Shown: one piece after another, positions 25,436-38,365 of the stretch
Numbering within the stretch: position 1 is the first letter of the stretch
Layout: each line of letters begins with the position of its first letter
Assembly: GCF_024679245.1 (NCBI RefSeq)
Contig: NC_090172.1
Span: forward strand, 8,107,233 to 8,171,232
Direction of reading: 5' to 3'
Source of the DNA: Pseudorasbora parva
Lineage: Eukaryota > Chordata > Actinopteri > Cypriniformes > Gobionidae
Length of the DNA: 64,000 nucleotides
Notes under the pieces: generated by a model
Database searches by the model: none
What the model was told of the DNA's origin: nothing
Seen by the model: the letters and a program-made list of their open reading frames with translations, nothing else
Made by a program: the position numbers and the translations under genes

Positions 25436-25975
25436 AGGTGTCATGAACTGGCTTTTTACATTTTTTATACTGTTGTCTGAGGCCATGTGATTTTTACATT
25501 CAAATACATCATAACTAATAAGTAATAGGCTATTTTCTACACTGGTTTTGAGGCTCTCTCCTGAACGCTGGGTTTTGATGGGCGTGTCGCACTGTAGACT
25601 TGAAAGTAAAAGCCCACGGCTTCAACGGGAGCTTCAACTCCCTTGTCAGTTCATTGGAGGGAATGTTTTGAAAGCGGCAACCGTAATGATTCTCTGACAG
25701 GGCTTTCAAAACGTATTTATCAAACAAACACAATGATTTATCTCTCATCCACCCGCGATTTATTTATTTTTGTATTACTTTCGACGTGTGTCTTGTTTAC
25801 AAATGATTATCTTGCTACATACATATTTATCAGGAACATATTTAGCAGGCATACATATTTATCTGTAGAGGCGACACTTCCCCCTTCTAATACATCATTG
25901 ATTTGAGGGACTAGTCTCTCCTTTTTGTCTTTACTAACAGGGAAGTTTTCAGCTCTGAAACTTACAGGATTTCAG
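25436..25975. mobile_element. TTAA-type element, left end only
   Basis: It starts TTAA-AGGTGTCATGAACTGG, a common start of a cyprinid TTAA family, followed by ACTGTTGTCTGAGG. No matching right terminus is found before the next element at 25983, so the right part is missing or too diverged. Confidence 0.45.
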
Positions 25976-25982
25976 ACCCAAT

Positions 25983-27429
25983 TTATATTAGGTGGCCTTA
26001 ACTACTATGTACTAACATTTTAATTAATATTTTGATACAATGCACTAATTGTGTACGTATTTGTTTTTACATTGTACATAAATTTAAAAAAAAAAATACC
26101 TGCATGTAATTACGTCTGTAATTAATTTCTGTAGTTACATTGGTAATTACACAGTTGGCACTTCCTTACACCTAACTCTACCCTTAAACTGACCCACACC
26201 ACCACACCTGTCCCTAACTCTACCCTTAAACTGACCCACACCACCACACCTGTCCCTAACCCTACCCTTAAACTGACCCACACCACCACACCTGTCCCTA
26301 ACCCTACCCTTAAACTGACCTATATCACCACACCTGACCCTAACTCTACCCTTAAACTGACCCATATCACCACACCTGACCCTAACTCTACCCTTAAACT
26401 GACCCATATCACCACACCTGACCCTAACTCTACCCTTAAACTGACCCACACCACCACACCTGTCCCTAACTCTACCCTTAAACTGACCCATACCACCACA
26501 CCTGTCCCTAACTCTACCCTTAAACTGACCCATACCACCACACCTGTCCCTAACTCTACCCTTAAACTGACCCATACCACCACACCTGTCCCTAACTCTA
26601 CCCTTAAACTGACCCATACCACCACACCTGTCCCTAACTCTACCCTTAAACTGACCCATACCACCACACCTGTCCCTAACTCTACCCTTAAACTGATCCA
26701 TACCACCACACCTGTCCCTAACTCTACCCTTAAACTGACCCACACCACCACACCTGTCCCTAACTCTACCGTTAAACTGACCCACACCACCACACCTGTC
26801 CCTTACCCTACCCTTAAACTGACCTACACCACCACACCTGACCCTAACTCTACCCTTAAACTGACCCACACCACCACACCTGTCCCTAACTCTACCCTTA
26901 AACTGACCCAAACCACCACACCTGTCCCTAACTCTATCCTTAAACTGACCCACATCACCACACCTGTCCCTAACTCTACCCTTAAACTGACCCATATCAC
27001 CACACCTGTCCCTAACCCTACCCTTAAACTGACCCACATCACCACACCTGTCCCTAACTCTACCCTTAAACTGACCCACACCACCACACCTGTCCCTAAC
27101 CCTACCCTTAAACTGACCCACACCACCACACCTGTCCCTAACTCTACCCTTAAACTGACCCACATCACCACACCTGTCCCTAACTCTACCCTTAAACTGA
27201 CCCACACCACCACACCTGTCCCTAACCCTACCCTTAAACTGACCCATACCACCACACCTGTCCCTAACTCTGCCCTTAAACTGACCCATACCACCACACC
27301 TGTCCCTAACTCTACCCGTACCCCACCTCAATATCAGCAAAAGTGCTTTGCAATACAATTTGAACACAGTAAGTACATTGTGCTTATTTTTTTATGAAAG
27401 TACATTGTACTTAAGGCCACCTAATATAA
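25983..27429. mobile_element. Non-autonomous DNA transposon carrying an expanded minisatellite
   Basis: The left end TTATATTAGGTGGCCTTAAC and the right end (complement TTATATTAGGTGGCCTTAAG) form a near-perfect 20-bp TIR. Subterminal text such as ACATTGTAC and CACCTCAATATCAGCAAAAG is typical of an abundant cyprinid MITE. The centre is a 27-copy 42-bp tandem array; related MITEs as I recall them carry only one or a few units. Confidence 0.75.
26172..27320. repeat. 42-bp minisatellite, 27 copies, no length variation
   Basis: The motif CTTAAACTGACCCACACCAC...CCTGTCCCTAACTCTACC repeats with an exact 42-bp period. The word TTAAACTGA starts at 26184 and again 26 periods later at 27276. Units vary only by substitutions (for example CACACC/CATACC/CATATC). 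Because 42 is divisible by three, it yields a 406-codon minus-strand open frame (27367-26147) of 14-residue repeats like RVRDRCGGVGQFKG. There is no start context or domain supporting a real protein. Confidence 0.95.
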
Positions 27430-27603
27430 AGTGGGGCCGGATTACCATGACCTTTTATATATCAAAGGCTCAAGGGAAGGTTGATTTCTCAATTCATCTC
27501 CCCTTTAAGATTAATTAAGATTCAAATTTTAGATTCAAAATAACAGTCCTACTAGGCTAAAGGCACATGAGAACCTAATACAAAAAACAAACAAAAAACA
27601 AGA

Positions 27604-27647
27604 ACACACACACACACACACGCACACGCACACGCACACGCACACGC

Positions 27648-27713
<66 letters not shown>
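27604..27713. repeat. (CA)n with CG interruptions
   Basis: CA dinucleotides with regularly spaced CACACG units at the left. Confidence 0.95.
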
Positions 27714-27718
<5 letters not shown>

Positions 27719-27927
27719 AAACATTTCCTGTCTGAAAATAATTACAATTATGACTTAAAATGCTATTAAACAATCTGCACCATGATTAATAGTTAATTCA
27801 TTCTTAATTAAATTCTGATTAGTTTTTTTATTGATTGACAGCACATATTATAGGGCCAGATTTACTAACAGCGTTCTCAAGCAAAAACTCTCTTAAAAAA
27901 CTGCTGTCAGGATTTACTAAAGATTAC

Positions 27928-29791
<1,864 letters not shown>

Positions 29792-30534
29792 GTTTCCATG
29801 AAAATCGAATGTAAAGATTTGTATCTCTAAAAACAGATTATATTATAACGCTTGTCTATGGGGGCACAGGGTAGTTAAATTAAATCGGCAGTTAAAATAA
29901 CCTCACACTAACACAGTAGCATAATGAGGGTCCCTACATGCAAACCGAAGCACTGAGAACTTTGTAAGTGTACAAACAGTTTAATAAGAAGATACTTTAT
30001 AAACACAGTACATGATGCGTCTACGGTCAGGCGCCATTTTGGAAAACAGTCTCAATGAGTCGAGGCACGAATGCTGTGCTAAGTGAGCTGGTCGATAGGA
30101 ATTAAGGTTGTGAAATCTAACTACATGAACATTTTTATTTGTATTTATTAATTTATTTTCTCTGCAGCGTTCAGTGCTTTCTTCCGGAAACAACAGACCA
30201 TATGAGATTCCAAGTCACAGTTCATCACTTAGCACAGCATTCGTGGCTCGACTCATCGAAACTGTCAAGATGGGTCCTGAATGTATAAGCGTAATGAACT
30301 GCCTTTATAAAGTATCTTCTTATTAAACTGTTTGTACACCTACAAAGTTCTCAATGCTTTGGTTTGCATGTAGGGACCCTCATTATTCTACCGTGTTAGT
30401 GTGAGGTTATTTTGAGCCTTGTTAGTGGTATTAACTGCCGATTTAATTTCACTTACTATGTGCCCCATATACAAGCGTTATAAGCTAATCTGTTTTTAGA
30501 GATAAAACTCTTTACATTCGATTTGCATGGAAAC
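29792..30534. mobile_element. Foldback element with about 300-bp inverted arms
   Basis: The left arm (29792-30086, starting GTTTCCATGAAAATCGAATG) and right arm (30235-30534, complement starting GTTTCCATGCAAATCGAATG) are inverted copies over almost their full length. Shared words include AGTTTAATAAGAAGATACTT, GAGGGTCCCTACATGCAAAC and CACGAATGCTGTGCTAAGTG. The spacer is 148 bp and non-coding. Confidence 0.88.
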
Positions 30535-31447
30535 GCATCCCAGAGAACGATCTACTCGGTAACAATGTGTTAATTACCCCAAGGTTCATTTCTCACTGGA
30601 GTTGTCCTTGAAGATGTATAACTCTGTTACAGCACAGAAACCATGGAGTGCATGCATTAACTTCCAACTGCAATCTTAAGTGGATTTTGATTAATATAAT
30701 AGGCAGAAATTAATAGAAATTAAATCTGTATAAAGAACATGTAAGAGTAAATATGTTCTCAGATTACAATAAAACTCAACATCCGTTGTCTTGTCTTTTC
30801 TGGAATACTTCTATGTTGCCTATAGGTTTTCAAACCAGCGCCACCACTCTTACGCTTTCGTGCAACAGCAGCTTGGTAAGCTGAAATCTAATTGGACAGC
30901 TAATTTAATTTCAGGGCAACTGGGGAACAAAATCAACACACTGGTCCAAAAAAAAAAAAACTGCTTTGTTGTGCTGTGTTTGATCGTGCCTGGTGTGAAT
31001 AGCTCCATAGGGATCTAGTGTTTTGATTCAAGAGTGCCATTGTGACGTACATTTGCGCCATTTAATATCACTCAGTATTAAGGGGCCTTACATTTCTGCT
31101 GGAAACCGCAATGCAATATCCTTATACCTTTTTTTTAATCAACACTATTAAATGCAATTAATCCAATGAATTAAGTGGCATATATTATATAACAAACTCA
31201 ATCAATCTTTTAACATCCAGAATGACTGCTCTGAGAATGAGACCTAGTAGGGGAAATGCACTTGCTCCGACATGCATTTGAATAGAACTCTGGTCATTTT
31301 CCAGTCCCACTTTGCCCTTTTCTCCCAAGTGTTACCTGTCTACTCTTAAACAGTCCCCTGGCATTAAAAAAAATAGTGCAAATGCCAAAAACTGCTCTGT
31401 AAAGCAAAATGTCACAAAACTATGGGGTTCAAATAAATTGCTAAATT
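30535..31447. other. Unassigned DNA
   Basis: No gene or repeat boundary recognised. Confidence 0.35.
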
Positions 31448-31585
31448 CAGCTGGAGCCAGGGCAAAGTGGTTAGCACATGCTCTGAGTCTGATACATACA
31501 CTGAATCTGGTTGGTGACAATTCTTGTTCCCATTCCCCTTCTTTTTCCATGTCCTTTTCTACTTATTGAATCTCTCTATAGTGTA
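31448..31585 (+). mobile_element. Diverged tRNA-derived SINE
   Basis: The text AAAGTGGTTAGCACATGCTC then GAATCTGGTTGGTGACAATT resembles decayed A- and B-box regions of a tRNA promoter. It is followed by the CCATTCCCCTTCTTTTTCC tail typical of a fish tRNA SINE. Too degraded to be a tRNA gene. Confidence 0.5.
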
Positions 31586-33973
31586 TACTAAACATGTCAA
31601 TGGTGAAATATATGATTAAAAATATGAAAACATGTTTTAAAAAAGACAAGGCTAATAGAAATAATGAATGATTATACAGCAGAACGCTGAATACATATTT
31701 TCTTAATATGTGACTGACACACAGACAAAGAGAGGCGAGAAAACGTTACCTTCACCATGAAATGAATTACGCCAATGATCTAAATTCAAGCCAATATATG
31801 TGGGCTTGAGAGTAACGGGGGAGTATTTAAGTTTCAGCTCAGCAAATCTTCCACAGTGACCTTGGAGAAAGTCGGCCCATCTGAGGGAAAAAGGCGATAT
31901 TAGTAATAATAGAGAAATTAATAAGATGGCAGGGCAGCCTGAGGGCTGGGCAGAGGAGTCTGGGAGGGGGATGTGAGGGGGTTGGCTATGAAAGGGAATT
32001 GGGGGAGGAGGAGGAGGAGGAGGGGTTTGGGACATTGTAAGCGCATGATTTCCTCAGCAGCGGTGCGACAGCCTGCGCCGCCACACGTCAAGGAGGAGCA
32101 AATCAAAGCGAGCGCTTTTGATGAATATAAAACAGAGAGTCCTGCTGAGAAGCACTCTTGCTCTAATCACACAGCCGCGGCCACAGCGCCGGCCCCTGCT
32201 GCAATCCCCCCAACCCTGCGCTAAATTAAAGGACAGGGGGTGCAAGGAGAGGAGGACGGACAACGCAGACAATAGTAACAAAGGCTTGCTGCAGAATAGT
32301 AATAAACATCCTGCTCCTCCAGAAGTCTGAAGCTTAATGTCGAGTGGTAGAATGGAGGGATATATGGGGCCCAGTTGGGGGGCAGCAACAACGTGAACAG
32401 CTTTTTGCTAACAAACAGTTGACAGAACCCCCCCCCCCCCCCCCCCCCCCAAAGTTTATTCAGTGCTGGTTCACCACCAAACATGACAATTCCATCATAA
32501 ATTACTCCCCTTATATGCTGTTCCAAAACTGTATGAATTTCTTTCTTCTGTGAAACACAAAAGAAGATATATTGAGAAATTGGTTCCTAACATTCTGCAA
32601 AAAAAAAAAAAATCTTCTACAAATATCCTGTCTTAAACAGGACAATATTGCAACAAAATTTGATTTGGCTGTACCATCTTTCTGAAGAAAACAGTGATGT
32701 TATCAGCTTATATTAATTTATCATATAGCGACAATGTTGGCAGATCAGAATGATAGTTTATAGAATTAAATAAAACCTAATTAATTTAAATAAATTAATA
32801 AATTACATTTTATTTGTATATTTAGTTGAATAACTTCGATCATAAGTGAAGTGAAGGGTTTGTGACTGCACTTTCTTACGGTGTCAATAGCCAATTGATA
32901 TTGACTCTCCAAAGTAATGTTACAACTTCCATGAATATAAATGCTAACAGATTTCTAACTGGTTTTCCATAGATACACAGTATAACGAGATGACACACAC
33001 ACAAGTTGCATACACAGAAAGCTGCTTCTCAGACAGTTTTAGTACCACATTGAATAATCTTTTGGATCTTATCGTGCTTGAACAAACAAAACATGTCAAA
33101 ATGCCCATTTTAAATGAGTTAAAAAGCAGTCTAAAATTAATTTAAAAAAAAGGTATTTGAAAAAAATCGATGTGTGTCAGATCCAAATCACATGAAGCAG
33201 GTCTTAAAGTGACAGCAGGCTAATATTCCCGCTGCAGTCTGTCATTATTGTTAATCAAGAAAAAGAGAAAAAAAGCACTACTCACTGCTCTTGACTGAAT
33301 AACTTTAGAAGCTTTGATTAGGATTGATCTACATTTAATTTATACCCTAAAGACCATTCAGTGTTCATTTACATTTGGTGACTTTATTACATTTCTATAG
33401 TTTTACCTGAATACTATTAGACCAAGCTAAAAATCATAAAGCACTGTTTATTTTATTTGTATCTTTATCCTTTTGTATAGTGACTTGTACTTTCTTTAGT
33501 TTGTCTTATTTTATTACTGGCTGTTTACTTTTCTTTAACAATGTTTAAATGTTATATTAGTTAGGTTAATAGTTTTTTTTTTTTTTTGTGGTGTAGAAAT
33601 TGTAATCAAGAATTGTGACATTTCACTGGTATGTAAAATGTTAGTGTCATAATTCCCTCTTTTCAAGTGGTGCTTCACTGCAGAACCAAATGATTTCCCT
33701 GGATGTAATAGGTGGAGCTGGACTAGGTTAAGCTCCTCCAATTACATCCACTGGACCAAAAGGGTGGAGCTTGACCTAATTAGGTTTAGTGATTGGGTAA
33801 GCGTGTGGTTGGACCTCCAAGCTCCACATATTATGTCTAGAAAGGGGGAGCTGGATGCCAAGCGTCGCCCACTGTCTCTGCAGTTGGTTCATTCTTATAA
33901 ATTAAAATACAAGGTTACATGGGACAAAAACAGCATGACGTGGCCAGTGTGAAAATATAAATAAAAAATATTT
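31586..33973. other. Unassigned DNA; GC-rich island at 31,920-32,280
   Basis: The segment 31,920-32,280 is markedly more GC- and CpG-rich than its surroundings, with GGAGGA repeats and GCCGCGGCCACAGCGCCGGC. No exon was recognised in it. A 23-base C homopolymer lies at 32428-32450. Near 33183 AGCAGGTCTTAAAGTGACAG resembles a MITE end also seen near 53,568. Confidence 0.35.
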
Positions 33974-35113
33974 TGCTGCGTTCCAGTTAGTTTTCATTAT
34001 ACCCTTAACTAGCTAACTTCCCTCCGTCTCGTTTACTCAGATGTGCGTCACAGCTTACGTTGCATGAGTGTCCACTACTGGTGGAACATTTGCAATGGAC
34101 TGAACTGGAACTCCTAACCCCCTGATCACTTGAAAATCACTAGGGAGTTGATTTATTATTATTATTTTTTTCCTTTACAAAATTTCATTAATGCAGCATT
34201 CTATTTGTATATAGGTATGTTTGGGTTGTTTTAAAGGTCCCGTTCTTCGCGTGTTTTTAAAGCTTTGATTATGTTTACAGTGTGCAATATAACATGAGTT
34301 CATGTTTCATGTGTAAAAAACACAGTATTCTTCACACAATTAACTTATCTGTACAGCGCTGTTTCCTCTGTCCTAAAAACGGCCTGATGATTTCCTTGTT
34401 CTATGAAGTCCCTCCTTCAGAAACACGTAACGAGTTCTGATTGGGCCAGCACTTCCCGTGTTGTGATTGGACAGCAGCTTAGCGCACTTTGCCCGGAAAT
34501 GTCCCGCCTCTTACCATAACAGGGAGATGTAAGAGCTGAATGCGCGCTCTTCTCCACGTGGGAGAGCAACGAGACCACGGCCCCTATTTTGCATGTTCTT
34601 GTGGGCGGAGGGTTCGTCAACAAACGGTTCTAGTGACGTCATTCCTGAAGGAAGTGCAGGGGTGTAGTCCAAACCGGCCGTTCGCTGTAGGCTTTGAAAG
34701 GGAACTTCTGTTAAATAAAATATCTCGCTTGGCATTGAACTTTGACCTTTATAATTGTACAGGTATTATTTATGCTCTAACAGCAACATTTCACACTAAC
34801 TAAAGTTTGAAAGATGGAATCATGAAGAACGGGACCTTTAAATGTTGTTGTTTTTTAAATAATTAAATATCATAGACTTACTTGCGGTGGGGTAAATTAA
34901 ACATGCTATGCGTTGACATCACAATCGTTGCATTGTTGCATTGTGAAGCTGCCTGAAGTGTATATGAAGTAGACTTGCTCCCTTGGTCAAAACCGAGGGA
35001 GCAATGGTCTGTCCATATAAACTTCTCTTGTCCACTTCACTAAGTGGAATGTACTTCCAAATGGTGGCAGGGAAGTTTGCAAGTGCGTGTCTAAAAGTGG
35101 AGTGGAACGCAGC
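33974..35113. mobile_element. Non-autonomous element with TGCTGCGTTCCA termini
   Basis: The left end TGCTGCGTTCCAGTTAG and the complement of the right end, TGCTGCGTTCCACTCC, form a TIR. The right half (CTTGCTCCCTTGGTCAAAAC) is a common cyprinid repeat. It is split by a TTAA element at 34235-34837. Confidence 0.6.
34235..34837. mobile_element. TTAA-flanked MITE nested in the TGCTGCG element
   Basis: TTAA at 34231-34234 and 34838-34841. The ends AGGTCCCGTTCTTCGCG and the complement of AGGTCCCGTTCTTCATG match at 14 of 17. The 603-bp body is non-coding. Kolobok-type by TSD and terminus. Confidence 0.78.
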
Positions 35114-37124
35114 ACTTACACTGCATTCACACGGGGCGTCAACACTTAAAAGAGGGCGTGGCATGTCTGAAGATTTTAATATAATGTTTTTTATTTTATA
35201 CATATTGTGACATTTATCGATAACAGGGGATCCGAAAATATCAGATCATATAAGGGGTGAAATAATCAATCAAATTCCACTATTAAAGATTGAGAATGAA
35301 TTTAAAAATGTTTTGTTTATGTTTATAAAATTTTGCCAGCAACATAAGTAAATTAACAATGTATTCAAGAACTTTGTTAACATGGCTTTAATAGTATAAA
35401 ATAATATCTTTTAAAGAAAAACTTACCTTTTACTAGTTAAAAAATAAATTCTACTAATTCCCTCTAAAACTGTTGGGTAATTTTACAATCAAAAAAACAA
35501 ATTAGTCAACACCTCTTACTCATTTTTATGAAAGGAGCTTAAATCATCATTATAAGAGTATCTTGAAATTATCGATTTAAAAAGGTAAGTATTTATTTAG
35601 TTTAATTATTTAAAGGGGATTAACCAAGCAGTCTTCCAAATAATATTATCTATAATTAAGTTCCAAAAAAATACAAATAAAATAAAATAAAAATAATTCC
35701 CTCTGGGTGCTATTTTATTTAGTTTTTGGAAAATAGTACAAATGTGTTTGTTATTGCATTTTGTAATCAATCAGCTCAACACTGTTTAATTTTAATTTTG
35801 GTTTTGTCATTATTATAGAGTTATAATGAATATGACTTTTAACAAGATGAACAAGAATATGAGGAATAGCTTTAATAAACGAGTTAAAAGATTCCCATAC
35901 TTATTATTGAAAAGATGATTAATATGCTGCTAAACCAATTCCTTGAGAATAAACATTTATTGGCAGCTGTTGTATTGGCATTATTCCAAATTAAGGAAGT
36001 GTGAGGAGAGAAATTGTGTGAATAGTAAATTTTCCTTGCTGGTGGAATGTGGACAATTTGAGAAAGAGAGAGTTTAAAAATACTGAAGTCACACGTTAAT
36101 AGAAATTCTAGACCACCTATTTGGTTAAAAAGATTATGTGGGATGTGGTAGCATAGGGAATGGTTTTTTTAGGCCAATTGATTTTAAAAGTTTGAATAAC
36201 ATCTTCAAAATGAAGTATCTCCAGATACTTCTTCAGCCTTCTCGTTATTAAGAACCCTTTTCTTGAGTTTTTGGGATTAGATTTTTTTATTTTTTATTTT
36301 TTTCAAATAAAAGAGAAAAACTAATTATGAATATCTTTATAATAAGAATCTTTGACATACAAAGATAAGGGGTAGACAAATCAAGATAAGCCTTCTGTTT
36401 TAGATAGTAGAACACGGCCATAAACAGAGATCATGTTGTAACCAACCGTATAAGAACGCTTTTGTCTTTTTTTAAAGAGAAGTTTAATCATTGTCTTTCT
36501 GCAAAATCCTAGGTATTTGAATGGGTTTCACTGGAATGTCATAAATAACTTTATCATATAAACTGTGTAAAGGCATTTCACATTTGGTTAAATTTAGAGT
36601 TAAAGATGCTTTAGAGAAAATATTGATGAAGGAGATAGCCTTGGGAATAAGAGATAAACTCTTTAAAAAAAACACCTTGAATTTGTTCATTATTAACAAT
36701 GCCAGTAGATAAAAATTCAACAACCAACAAAAATAAAAAGGGGGAAATTGGATAAATTTGACCTACTTTGGTTAATATTAAAGGGGGGGTGAAATGCTGT
36801 TTCATGCATACTGATCTTTTTACACTGTTAAAGACTTGGAATCCCATACTAAACATAGACAAAGTTTCAAAAGTTAAGGTGGACGTTTGATGGGAGTATT
36901 TCTTTGTTAAAAATACTACTTCCGGTTAGTCATAAGTTTCGGCAAGTTTTTTGAGATCATGCGTCCCCTTTGACGTTAATGGGGGCGGAATTTCCTTGTA
37001 TGGGCCGTACGGACAATTCTACCGGAAGCGCGTGAGAGAGAGAGAGGGAGAGAGCGAAAGTAACAGGCTACGCCCATCAAAGCGCTGGCTTGTAGGATGC
37101 TGGACAGGTGATGTTTACATAACA

Positions 37125-37377
37125 ATGTCACCAAAAAAGTGCGTTTTTGGTTGCCAGACCAAGACAGTCCTGCACAGATTCCCCAAAAACCCAGCGTTAA
37201 GGCAACAGTGGATGTAATTTGCTTTTCCGGATCAGCAACTGAGTTGCGCGAATGTTTATATCTGTTCGCTGCATTTCGGTGCCGACTGTTTCATAAACAA
37301 GGCTCAGCTCGACGCCGGATTTTCCCGATCGCCTAATGCTGAATGATGGAGCAGTCCCAACGTTAGAACCGCAGGCG
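37125..37377 (+). pseudogene. THAP-domain exon of a Kolobok-like transposase
   Basis: THAP domains are C2CH zinc-binding DNA-recognition modules, found at the N-terminus of P-element and Kolobok transposases. From ATG 37125 the frame gives MSPKKCVFGC, HRFPKNP and QQWM. It then hits a stop (37215-37217) and continues in frame with FAFPDQQLS, ICSLHF and NKAQLDAGF. The signature is visible: Cys-x3-Cys, about 36 residues, then Cys-x2-His (CSLH), with the conserved Trp and AGF. A one-base shift near 37325 then gives RLMLNDGAVPTLEP, ending at GCG|GTGAGT, a strong splice donor at 37378. Only one stop and one frameshift separate it from an open exon. Downstream exons are missing. Confidence 0.8.
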
Positions 37378-37842
37378 GTGAGTGAGACTGCTTCAAATGT
37401 CTGTGTTTTTGCCTATGCTCATCGAGTAGCCCAAACATGATCACGTATAGTTAATTGATCAATGGAGCATGCGATGTGTAGTGCGTGTACATTTGTTTAG
37501 CTGGCCACTATATGTGTAACTTTATGTTTGTGTATTGTAAAAGCACTCCAAACAACAATACACAAAGAGGGGGGAAATATGTTGAACTAAATAAGCACGC
37601 TTCTTCATTCAAATGCACTACTATTCCGTGTCTTTCTATGTAAACACTAACTTAGCCTGCCGTGCAAAACCAGTCCGCTTACTGTCTACACAAACCACGC
37701 GTAAACACACAAACACACGTGCACAACTGCACTTCCCACATGTACACCTTCAAAGACAAAAATACGATGATATAATTCAAGTATAAATATGTAAATAACA
37801 CAAGCCGCTAAGCATATTATATAGTTAGTGTATAACTTGTAC

Positions 37843-37952
37843 CACATAGAGACGTCCTGCTCTAGTCGTTTTTGCTGCTGCTCCTGTTCAACTGCAGCCT
37901 CTGGGTCTGATTCCGGATCATAGATGTATGGCTGTATCTGATTAAAAGCCAT
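37843..37952 (-). pseudogene. P2X7-ballast-like first exon, convergent to the THAP exon
   Basis: From an ATG at 37952 the minus strand reads MAFNQIQPYIYDPESDPE, then EQQQKRLEQDVSMW, and meets a possible donor GTACAAG at 37842. Uncharacterised fish proteins with a cytoplasmic P2X7-type zinc-binding 'ballast' domain begin with a similar 'xxxPYxxEPE' segment followed by a Trp-Cys-x-Cys-Gly motif. The zinc-binding Cys residues themselves would lie in the next exon, which is absent here. The assignment rests on the N-terminal segment and is recalled family knowledge. Its position inside the TIRs and its convergent orientation suggest the parent element carried two genes. Confidence 0.5.
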
Positions 37953-38365
37953 ATTTTTATTTTGAATAAAGTTTTTTTCCCGCTGTTAGGGATGACACAG
38001 CTTTACGACGCACTCGACTCAACACAATAGCAGCAGCGAGCACACGTCATTATTTAGCTCCGCTCACACGACACGCCCCCACCCGCTCGGCTTTTTTCGG
38101 AAAGACTCGGAACAGCGCATCTTTCTTATATAATTATTTTTAAAAAATGAAGACTTTTCGGAGATATGCAGGATGCAATGCTACTCTATAGGTACTCAAG
38201 ATTGACATGACACTGACTGAAACTGAGTGTTTCACCCCCCCTTTAAATATTCTAGAGGTGGAAGTGTTAAGTATTGCAGAACTATTAATATCATTGTAAA
38301 ACATTTTAACTAGATTCAAAATGTATTTCCAAAGAGCCAAATCCAAAAAGCTTTCAAATTTGAAT

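Larger units (their letters stand above)
36782..38242. mobile_element. Kolobok-like TTAA element with two convergent gene remnants
   Basis: TTAA at 36778-36781 and 38243-38246. The TIR is AGGGGGGGTGAAA at the left and its complement at the right, extending imperfectly to about 27 bp. It sits exactly inside the LINE RT sequence. Inside is a plus-strand THAP-domain exon (37125-37377) with a good splice donor, and a minus-strand first exon resembling P2X7-ballast proteins (37952-37843). The transposase catalytic domain is absent, so this is an internally deleted copy of a larger element. Confidence 0.85.
35215..38365 (-). mobile_element. L1-like LINE, degraded, split by a Kolobok-like insertion
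   Basis: Minus-strand pieces of a LINE ORF2 are recognisable: LVKMFYNDINSSAILNTSTS (about 38325-38260). Across the insertion comes VGQIYPISPFLFLLVVEF, the RT 'QGDPISPYLF' box with QGD replaced, near 36750. Then SKASLTLNLTKCEM and YDKVIYDIPVK, and further down pieces like GGLEFLLTCDFSIFKL and IWNNANTTAANKCLF. The segment expected to hold the FADD active site is missing or scrambled near 36640-36680. The 5' part is absent past 38365. Stops and frame changes are frequent. Confidence 0.75.

Noticed and set aside
26172..27320. CCCTAA units as interstitial telomere repeat
   Set aside because: CCCTAA occurs once per 42-bp unit, not as a hexamer array. The GGGTTAGGG words at about 18,420 likewise belong to a common transposon arm.
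26172..27320. Regular repeats as a CRISPR array
   Set aside because: There are no unique spacers, the units are head-to-tail with no non-repeat sequence, and the DNA is vertebrate.
26147..27367. 406-codon minus-strand open frame of 14-residue repeats
   Set aside because: It is a by-product of a 42-bp tandem repeat; other frames of the same array are also open over long stretches, and there is no start context or known domain.
31448..31585. A functional tRNA gene
   Set aside because: No cloverleaf can be formed; the A- and B-box-like text is diverged and followed by a SINE tail.
31703..32035. Minus-strand 110-codon frame as a host exon
   Set aside because: The N-terminal part is a low-complexity proline run from a GGAGGA repeat and the rest has no recognisable domain or convincing donor.
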